Part shown: in pieces, positions 4,968 through 11,206 of the stretch
How the letters are laid out: every line of letters starts with the position of its first letter
Position numbering within the stretch: the first letter of the stretch is position 1
NCBI GenBank assembly: GCA_001687465.1
Contig: LVLI01000674.1
Span: 1-11,206 of the forward strand
From: Halocafeteria seosinensis
Lineage: Eukaryota; Sar; Bigyra; Bicosoecida
Direction: 5' to 3'
Length of the DNA stretch: 11,206 nt
Made by a program: the position numbers and the translations under genes
Notes under the pieces: generated by a model
Databases searched by the model: none
The model's input: only the letters and a program-made list of their open reading frames with translations
Told to the model about the DNA's origin: nothing

Positions 4968-7900
4968 CTACGAAGACAAGCCCTGAAGCCTATCCAGATG
5001 CTCTTTGTTGGGTTGCGCCTTCTGCATTATATGAAGTTTTATAAGGGGAGGACCGATACCGGAATTGTACGGAGCAATAGTTGGGGGAGTTGTTCCATCG
5101 TTGCCCGTATTTGCTATCCGAGTGAGCGTAACGCCCAGGTTTCCGCCGTTAGTCCCGACAATTGCGTTGTCTTGCACATAGGCTAAGCAGCTCATAAATC
5201 GGTGCCACTGAGGAGGAAGGTAGCATTGAACGTAGTCCCCGATGCTTGAAAAGGCATACCCCGGCAGATGGCTTTGCGAAGCAGACTCTGGAAGGGAGTT
5301 CCACTCTACGCCGCTGAATTGCTGGGAATGTCTGTATGTGTACGTAGCATCTATGCTGGTGGAGTGGTCATCAAGATTTATCGTCCCTGTTACTAAGCCA
5401 AATATACCACCGAAGTATCTGTTCTTGTCTTTGTCAAACGGTGCTTGATCGACCTTCCCGTGCATCAATAACTTGGAGTGGTGAGCCGTGTCAAAGGCCC
5501 CTATATCTGCTTCGTTTACCATGGTGTCAAGCTCTGTTTGAGTAATCGTCCTTCCTGTAAAATCTGGATTGTCACCCCTATTATAAATCCCCAAATTGAG
5601 CACAACGTCGCCACTATTCGGGGAATTCCCGAGTCCCGTTTGAAGGGTAATATCGCCAGCCGGGTTTCCCAATCCCGTCTCCATCTTCAGCCCCAAGTCT
5701 TCGCTGAATGCAACATCGCCAGGACTTCCTACTGCTAGTTTAAAGTTTTCGTCTGCAGAGATTTTGATGTTTCTGAGTTCTCTCATGTTAAGTACCGCTC
5801 CGAGAGTCCATTCCATATTCCCCGAAGCGGTCATCTCTATACTCTTTGCAATTAAGATTTGGGAGGATACTCCTCCTTTCAAAAGCATATCTCCAAACAC
5901 ACCAGTATTGCCCGGCCGATCTCCACTAGTTATAACGACGTCTCTACCTTGGTTCGAGGTTATTCCGCCCATAATTGATATACTCCCCCCCGAAACTCCT
6001 CCATCTCCGGCAAACAATAAAATATCCCCTCCGTTTCCATTAGATTTTCCAGACGATAGCTGTATCTGGCTCCCTTTATTCGGATTGCCGGTACCAACAC
6101 TACTCCCCCCTAAGATAGAAATGGCTCCCCCATTGAAATTTGAGTCACCGGCGGTGAAAGTAATGTCCCCACCAAACTGAGAGGCAGTAGATGAAACCTC
6201 AAACTGCAGATCACCGCTGTCCCCTGCATTCGATACTCCTGTAATGAAGGAAACGCTTCCCGAGTTAAATCCACTACCCGTAGAAATTTCGATACTACCG
6301 CTGTTAAGAGACGCAGCTGGTGTAGTCACATCAATGTCCCCTCCTCCTCCATTACTATCTCCACCCACAATAACGACGCTGCCACTCAGTCCTTTTCCGA
6401 CTGAGGCACCGCCAAATATACTGAGGGCTCCACCCAGGTCACCATTGGTGTGACCTGCGCTGAGAGTGAGAGCAGGGACAATCAGTCCATCTCCTGCGGA
6501 CAACACAATCGCCCCACCTTCTTGGAATCGTTGTTCACCTGTCGCGAGTGTTATTGCACCGTCGCTATGTTCTGGGGCCGCCTCTCCAGTTGAGAGAACA
6601 ATACTCCCACTAGTTTCCTCCGTTGCTGTAGATCCTGTGAAGAAGTTTAAAACCGACTCCGATCCCTCAAACTGATCCCCGGAAAACCCGGAACCAATGG
6701 ACACAGATCCTCCCTCGTTAGCATCTCCCTGACCACTGCTGAGGACTAACATTCCACCGGCGCCACCACTTTTCTGAGAATCCAAGGTGAATTTCCCTCC
6801 AGATGTCCCACTAGACGAAGTCCCAGAACTTAAGACTACGCTGCCGCTGTGCAGCAAGGCACTCCCAGTTTCTAAAGCAACAGACGGAGAGTCCTCATCG
6901 GACGACGGTATATCGAAAGAAATATCCCCTCCATCAAAGTTTGCTGCACCAGTGCGTGTAATTAGATTTCCAGAATTTCCGTTCGCTGAAGAAAAACTCC
7001 GTAGCCGGATCGATCCGGAAGAGCCCAGTTTTGAGGAGCCAGAGCTAAAGATCATGAAGCCTCCTTCACCGTTCGCCGCATGCCCGCCTTCAAGACGTAT
7101 AGATCCACTCCTTCTTGCTGGATCTGAAGCTGTTCCAGTACTTAATAAGACATCCCCTCCATTGCCGCCAGTGGCCATAGAAGACTGAGCGATAAATGAG
7201 CCACTACTGTCATTACCGATACCTGTGGAGAGCGAGATATCACCAGAACTAGGGGATACCATTGATACAAGACGATATGAGCCGCTTGCCCCCGATCCCG
7301 AATTACCTGTAAAAAGCGACAGTGCCCCACTGTTGTTTCCCGAGGAAGAAGTGGATACAAGTACAAACCCCCCACAGCCGTTGCTGCTGGTCCCCGAATA
7401 TATCATGATCGGAGAGGAGCTTCCGTTACTATTGCCTAGTGCTAACTTCACTGTTCCGCCGTTGCCATTGGAGTTACCTACTAGGGCAGCAATTCTCCCA
7501 GAATCCGACGGTGAATCCCCCGTTGTGATAGACAACGGTGCAGAAGAGCTTTCCCCATCTCCTGTCCGGAGCACCATCATGCCGGAGTCCCCACCAGCGG
7601 TATCCGAGCCGATATGAATATTACCTCCATTCTCTCCAGCCATAATGTCGATTTGCCCACCATTGAACGTTTCTCCGCTAGTACTGCCTGAGCGTAGGAG
7701 CACGTTTCCAGCTTTACCAACGTTACTTGATCCTGATATCAGTTGCACGCGCCCGCTGTTTGCGTTGCTTTCCCCACTTCTTATCAATACGGTGCCCGTG
7801 TTGGGAGCATCCGCCGAGAAGATTTTCAGTGAGCCTGAGTTCATATTGGAATTACCGGTAGCAATGTGAGCCCCATTCGAGCCAAACTGCAGCGCAATAT

Positions 7901-10900
7901 GCCCACCTCCGTTTCCAGCAAATAAAGCAACACGACCTGAACACTTAGACGCACTACCAGATGCCATTTCTATGTATCCAGAGGTGCCGGTAGTCGACTT
8001 CCCAGTAACTATGCTGACACTCCCCGATGCATGGCTTGAAGACGCTGACCTGACGACGACAACTCCACTGTTGGTATTTCCCGAAGAAGTTACTATTTCC
8101 ATTCCCCCAGAGCTGATTCCATCCCCAGTTCGCACAGTGATGGGAGCTACATTAGCAGAGCTGGTTATCTCAATTTTGCCACCATTACCGTTGCTTGCGA
8201 CTCCGGCAAAGATATCTATATCACCCCCATTATTTCCTTTGCCGCCAAAGATACTAGCCGAAGCTCCGGCTCCAACGCATGACCTACCGACGCTCAGTGT
8301 AAGGGCTCCTGATCCATTCCTAGAGTGTAAGCTCACTCCTCCAGATGATTTTCTGGAGTCGCCACTTGCGATCCGAATGTTGCCGGTCGAGGATCCTGAC
8401 AGTGTTGAGAGAGCGGCATCGCCTGACGACGTCCCTATGGGCTCACAGCCGCTTTGGAGAACTATCCGCCCGGAGCAACCGGTAGGCGTCATATCTACCG
8501 CACCACTGCGGACTTTAATGCTTCCTCCATTACAACCCCCTCCAGCTTGAAGCCTAAAGTGCGCGCCCCTTTGGGACGAAGACCCCCCAGCTTGCAGTGT
8601 GATTGCTCCTCCATCCCCATTCGATGCACTTCCAATCAGCGTTGATATCCCGCCAGTGTTAGCGTTGCTGTCACCGGTAGCTATGATTAATTTTCCGGTG
8701 AAACCCGCGTTACTTTCGGAGCTACCCAGCGAGATAGCCCCTGTGTTCCCTTCGAAATATCCCTTCCCTGTTTCGAACCGCACAGATCCAGAATCAACAA
8801 TACCAGCTCCTGTTGTTAACGATATTTGAGCTCCACTGGTCGCGCTGATGCCTAATCGCGTCACGACACTCCCCCCATTGTGGCGCGTAGATTCACCCAC
8901 CAGAAGCGAAAGGGCACCAGTATTATCTCTAGAATCTCGCGCTCCAACTACCATGTACCCGGAGTCTTTGTTTGAGTCCCCTGTTTTGAGTTGTATGGAG
9001 CCAGAATTTCCCGCCGTGGAAGTGCCACCACTGAGCGTTATTTTTCCTGACGAACCGCTTCCTGACGTTCCTGTGAGTACACAGACCGTTCCAGAGCAAC
9101 CAAAAGCTGCAGCCGTCCTCATCGTAAAGCGACCGCTATTACCGCTATTGGACTTGCCTGTATCCATGATAACGGAGCCACTCCCTTCGTTTATGGCACT
9201 ACCGGTGAAAATGCCAATATGCCCTCCTGAACTTCCTTGTGCACAGAGAAGCGAAAGCCCCCCACTAGACACAGAGCTGTCTCCAGTAAATATCTGCACA
9301 GCTCCACTGTTTCCACAATCTGTATTTCCGCTTCCAATGATAATACCTCCCGAGTAACCAACTGTAGCAGGACCAGTCTGAAACAAAAGAGAGCCCGAGG
9401 TTTCACATGCAGCCCCGGAGTGCATAATGGCGTTTCCTCCCTCTGCTGATGCTAAAGAAAGACTACCGGAAGTCGCCCCAGAAGACCCGGATGCAATGGC
9501 AAACGTTCCACCTTTCCGGCCATCCGAGTTCGAAGAGCCGGTAGAAAGCATGATAACACCAGACTCATGCAAACTCTTTCCGGAAATCAGACTTATGTCC
9601 CCGCCTTGTTTCTCCCCGGATAATACGCGGAATAGGATATGACCACTGGAGTCGCATGCATTTCCCGTTTGAAGAAGTATATCGCCACTATCCATAAAGG
9701 AGGCAGCACTAGAAATCGTAGTGTCCACAGCCTCTGCGTCATAACCTAAGGTTATATCTCCCGAGGAAATCCCGGCACCGGTGCTCAACAGGATAGAGCC
9801 AGAGTTTCCTGTATTGGAGCCACCAGTGGCAATGAGAACAGTCCCAGTGTTTCCTGTATTGGTTTCTCCAGTGCTCAGTTTTATTGCTTTGGATGAACCC
9901 TCAGAATTTCCACTACTGATTTTGATCTCCTTACTGAGCGACGCTTCCGATGCACCTCCATGTATCAGTAAGTTTCCATTGATACCGGATTGAAGAGTCA
10001 CCGAACCGCCAGAGTTGCCGCCAGCGGAAGAGCTTATCAGTGAGATGCCCCCGCTACTTTTACCCGAAGTACCCGTAGATACCAATACATCGCCACTTCT
10101 TTCAGACCCGGAGTCCCCGGTTACTAATGTTATCTCACCGGAATCGAGGAAAGAGTTCCCGCTACTCAAAAACGCTTTACCGCTTGGACCCCAAATGGCA
10201 CTGCCTGACAGAACGGACACCAAGCCGGTTGAGTATTGTTTACTGCTCCCGGTGAAAAACGTAAGTATCCCGGAAATTGATCTACCATTTCCTGTATGTA
10301 TCTCTACACTTCCACTGTCCCCAACATTACTGCACACCGACTCGAGTTCAATCCTTCCTGAAGTTTTGCCATCGGCGGTTACCACCTCAATGTTACCACT
10401 GCTGCTATCAGGTGTCTCTCCTGTGTGAATGATCACAGATGCACCGGTAGCATCTCCGCTTCCCACCAGCAAGCTTATGGAACCCGCGTCTTTGCCTGTT
10501 TTGGTGGTGAGCGACACATGACCCGAGTTTAACGTGCTTCTGCCAGTGCGCAACTCCATCTGCCCGGATTGATTTGAGGAAGCAGCAGTCCGCAGAGACA
10601 ATTGGCCACTCCTAGTATTACCCCTACCAGAAACCAGTGTTATTTGTCCAGAACATTGACCGGAACCTGTTCCTGTAAAGATCGATCCAGAGGCACCGAA
10701 CCCATCGGTACTCCCACTGCTGAGGGAGATTGGTCCGCTATGCAGGGCTACATCCTTGCCGAAGAAGTTAATGCTGCCGCTATCTCCCTGGGATAGTCCG
10801 CTTGTAAGTTCAAAGCCGCCACTCGTAGACTCCGTATTTCCAATAAGCAGCTTGATTGAGCCGCTGACCTCACCGTCTCCGGACACTAACTGAAGCATAC

Positions 10901-11206
10901 CTGAGCTTTGAGCCGCTCCACCACTTTCAATTGCAATCATGCCACTGTTGCTGCCTGTCGCGTCACCAGTGCTCACCCCAACATTGCCACTGTTAGTTGT
11001 TGAATCACCTGTATGCACTTCAATCTTACCAGATGTTCCTGAGGTGATACCGCTCAACACATGCACCAACCCTGAGTTGCCGTTGGAATCTCCACTGGCA
11101 AGTGCGACGTTGCCACTGTTCAAAGTTGTAGAGTCTCCTGATTGAAGTATCAATTGACCTCCCGTCCTTCTATGGCTAGTCCCACCTATAGCAATCACAT
11201 GCCCAC
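4968..11206 (-). CDS. Giant Ser/Gly-rich protein of about 125 tandem 14-residue repeats with unique C-terminal region (5' partial)
   Basis: One open frame runs without introns from the right edge to TAG at 4970-4968, more than 2,070 codons. Its start lies outside: the repeat continues to the edge (GHVIAIGG), so the GTG near 11198 is not a real start. Residues 1 to about 1788 (nt 11198-5835) are tandem units, mostly 14 residues with some of 13, 15 or 16, of the form S/T-G-D/N/S-S/A-x-x-x-S-G-x-I/V/L-x-L/V-x. Examples are TGDSTTNSGNVGVS and SGNSFLDSGEITLV. Alternating hydrophobic residues after each SG, and small polar turns, suggest stacked beta strands, as in a beta-solenoid or fibre. Residues 1789-2076 (nt 5834-4971) begin ASGNMEW, keep a few weak repeats (DITLQTG), then from about 1880 form a unique segment with C1992, C2004 and aromatic residues. 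No known catalytic or membrane motif is recognised. An extracellular structural or adhesive role is only inferred. A signal peptide, if present, is outside the window. Confidence 0.85.
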   Translation of the reverse strand, partial: GHVIAIGGTSHRRTGGQLILQSGDSTTLNSGNVALASGDSNGNSGLVHVLSGITSGTSGKIEVHTGDSTTNSGNVGVSTGDATGSNSGMIAIESGGAAQSSGMLQLVSGDGEVSGSIKLLIGNTESTSGGFELTSGLSQGDSGSINFFGKDVALHSGPISLSSGSTDGFGASGSIFTGTGSGQCSGQITLVSGRGNTRSGQLSLRTAASSNQSGQMELRTGRSTLNSGHVSLTTKTGKDAGSISLLVGSGDATGASVIIHTGETPDSSSGNIEVVTADGKTSGRIELESVCSNVGDSGSVEIHTGNGRSISGILTFFTGSSKQYSTGLVSVLSGSAIWGPSGKAFLSSGNSFLDSGEITLVTGDSGSERSGDVLVSTGTSGKSSGGISLISSSAGGNSGGSVTLQSGINGNLLIHGGASEASLSKEIKISSGNSEGSSKAIKLSTGETNTGNTGTVLIATGGSNTGNSGSILLSTGAGISSGDITLGYDAEAVDTTISSAASFMDSGDILLQTGNACDSSGHILFRVLSGEKQGGDISLISGKSLHESGVIMLSTGSSNSDGRKGGTFAIASGSSGATSGSLSLASAEGGNAIMHSGAACETSGSLLFQTGPATVGYSGGIIIGSGNTDCGNSGAVQIFTGDSSVSSGGLSLLCAQGSSGGHIGIFTGSAINEGSGSVIMDTGKSNSGNSGRFTMRTAAAFGCSGTVCVLTGTSGSGSSGKITLSGGTSTAGNSGSIQLKTGDSNKDSGYMVVGARDSRDNTGALSLLVGESTRHNGGSVVTRLGISATSGAQISLTTGAGIVDSGSVRFETGKGYFEGNTGAISLGSSESNAGFTGKLIIATGDSNANTGGISTLIGSASNGDGGAITLQAGGSSSQRGAHFRLQAGGGCNGGSIKVRSGAVDMTPTGCSGRIVLQSGCEPIGTSSGDAALSTLSGSSTGNIRIASGDSRKSSGGVSLHSRNGSGALTLSVGRSCVGAGASASIFGGKGNNGGDIDIFAGVASNGNGGKIEITSSANVAPITVRTGDGISSGGMEIVTSSGNTNSGVVVVRSASSSHASGSVSIVTGKSTTGTSGYIEMASGSASKCSGRVALFAGNGGGHIALQFGSNGAHIATGNSNMNSGSLKIFSADAPNTGTVLIRSGESNANSGRVQLISGSSNVGKAGNVLLRSGSTSGETFNGGQIDIMAGENGGNIHIGSDTAGGDSGMMVLRTGDGESSSAPLSITTGDSPSDSGRIAALVGNSNGNGGTVKLALGNSNGSSSPIMIYSGTSSNGCGGFVLVSTSSSGNNSGALSLFTGNSGSGASGSYRLVSMVSPSSGDISLSTGIGNDSSGSFIAQSSMATGGNGGDVLLSTGTASDPARRSGSIRLEGGHAANGEGGFMIFSSGSSKLGSSGSIRLRSFSSANGNSGNLITRTGAANFDGGDISFDIPSSDEDSPSVALETGSALLHSGSVVLSSGTSSSGTSGGKFTLDSQKSGGAGGMLVLSSGQGDANEGGSVSIGSGFSGDQFEGSESVLNFFTGSTATEETSGSIVLSTGEAAPEHSDGAITLATGEQRFQEGGAIVLSAGDGLIVPALTLSAGHTNGDLGGALSIFGGASVGKGLSGSVVIVGGDSNGGGGDIDVTTPAASLNSGSIEISTGSGFNSGSVSFITGVSNAGDSGDLQFEVSSTASQFGGDITFTAGDSNFNGGAISILGGSSVGTGNPNKGSQIQLSSGKSNGNGGDILLFAGDGGVSGGSISIMGGITSNQGRDVVITSGDRPGNTGVFGDMLLKGGVSSQILIAKSIEMTASGNMEWTLGAVLNMRELRNIKISADENFKLAVGSPGDVAFSEDLGLKMETGLGNPAGDITLQTGLGNSPNSGDVVLNLGIYNRGDNPDFTGRTITQTELDTMVNEADIGAFDTAHHSKLLMHGKVDQAPFDKDKNRYFGGIFGLVTGTINLDDHSTSIDATYTYRHSQQFSGVEWNSLPESASQSHLPGYAFSSIGDYVQCYLPPQWHRFMSCLAYVQDNAIVGTNGGNLGVTLTRIANTGNDGTTPPTIAPYNSGIGPPLIKLHIMQKAQPNKEHLDRLQGLSS
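5835..11206 (-). repeat. Protein-coding tandem repeat array, period about 42 nt (14 aa)
   Basis: About 125 units, estimated from array length and mean unit length, are conserved as amino acids but use many different Ser, Gly and Thr codons, so exact DNA repeats are short. One of the few recent-looking copies is GTTTCCTGTATTGG at 9804-9817 and again at 9849-9862, 45 nt (15 codons) apart. Unit form varies along the array: S-G pairs dominate near the window edge, while G-N-G-G-D-I forms are commoner towards the C-terminus, for example near 8174-8240, 6336-6360 and 5962-6045. Confidence 0.85.

Noticed and set aside
5764-11145. Many plus-strand ORFs of 60-192 codons, rich in Pro, opposite the giant repeat gene
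   Set aside because: All the long ones share one reading phase, and their Pro-rich pattern is the direct complement of the periodic Ser/Gly codons. They lack domains and break at repeat irregularities, so they are shadows of the repeat array.
4968-11206. RTX-type calcium-binding toxin repeats
   Set aside because: The period is about 14 residues, not 9, and the GGxGxDxxx pattern is not maintained; occasional GGD motifs arise from the Gly-rich unit.

Overview
The window looks like compact nuclear DNA from a unicellular eukaryote, most likely a diatom or another stramenopile. The direct evidence is three genes or gene parts that only make sense when short GT-AG introns (about 60-110 nt) are removed, close gene spacing on both strands, and a mitochondrial-type SPOUT rRNA methyltransferase. 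The lineage is an inference from intron size, gene density and the presence of a very long Ser/Gly repeat protein. No prokaryotic operon, rRNA, tRNA, CRISPR array or transposon was recognised.

Layout. (1) 1-365, minus: the 5' end of a gene that runs off the left edge, a polar, helix-rich protein, possibly of the TPR/ZMYND12 type. (2) 366-660: a divergent promoter region with a 9-bp-arm inverted repeat and a GTTGAA repeat. (3) 661-1861, plus: a three-exon ankyrin-repeat protein of 350 aa with a long acidic low-complexity N-terminus. (4) 2100-2606, minus: a 168-aa secreted acylphosphatase-fold protein whose catalytic asparagine position appears to be Glu. (5) 2607-3641: a non-coding stretch of about 1 kb between divergent genes, rich in GTAC and in small palindromes and hairpins. 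(6) 3642-4955, plus: a five-exon MRM1-like (TrmH/SpoU family) 2'-O-ribose methyltransferase, with its three C-terminal motifs on separate exons. (7) 4968-11206, minus: an intronless open frame of more than 2,070 codons, cut by the right edge. It encodes about 125 degenerate tandem repeats of about 14 residues (S/T-G-D/N/S-S-x-x-x-S-G-x-I/V-x-L/V-x), followed by a 288-aa C-terminal region that is largely unique in sequence.

No shared pathway links these genes; they are housekeeping, accessory and probably extracellular proteins that sit side by side. The feature most likely to be undescribed is the giant 14-residue-repeat protein with its C-terminal region. Its repeats agree in protein sequence while the DNA has diverged, which points to an old array kept by selection on protein shape, probably a beta-solenoid-like fibre. 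Its stop codon lies only 12 nt from the stop of the convergent methyltransferase gene, so the two mRNAs must overlap in antisense.
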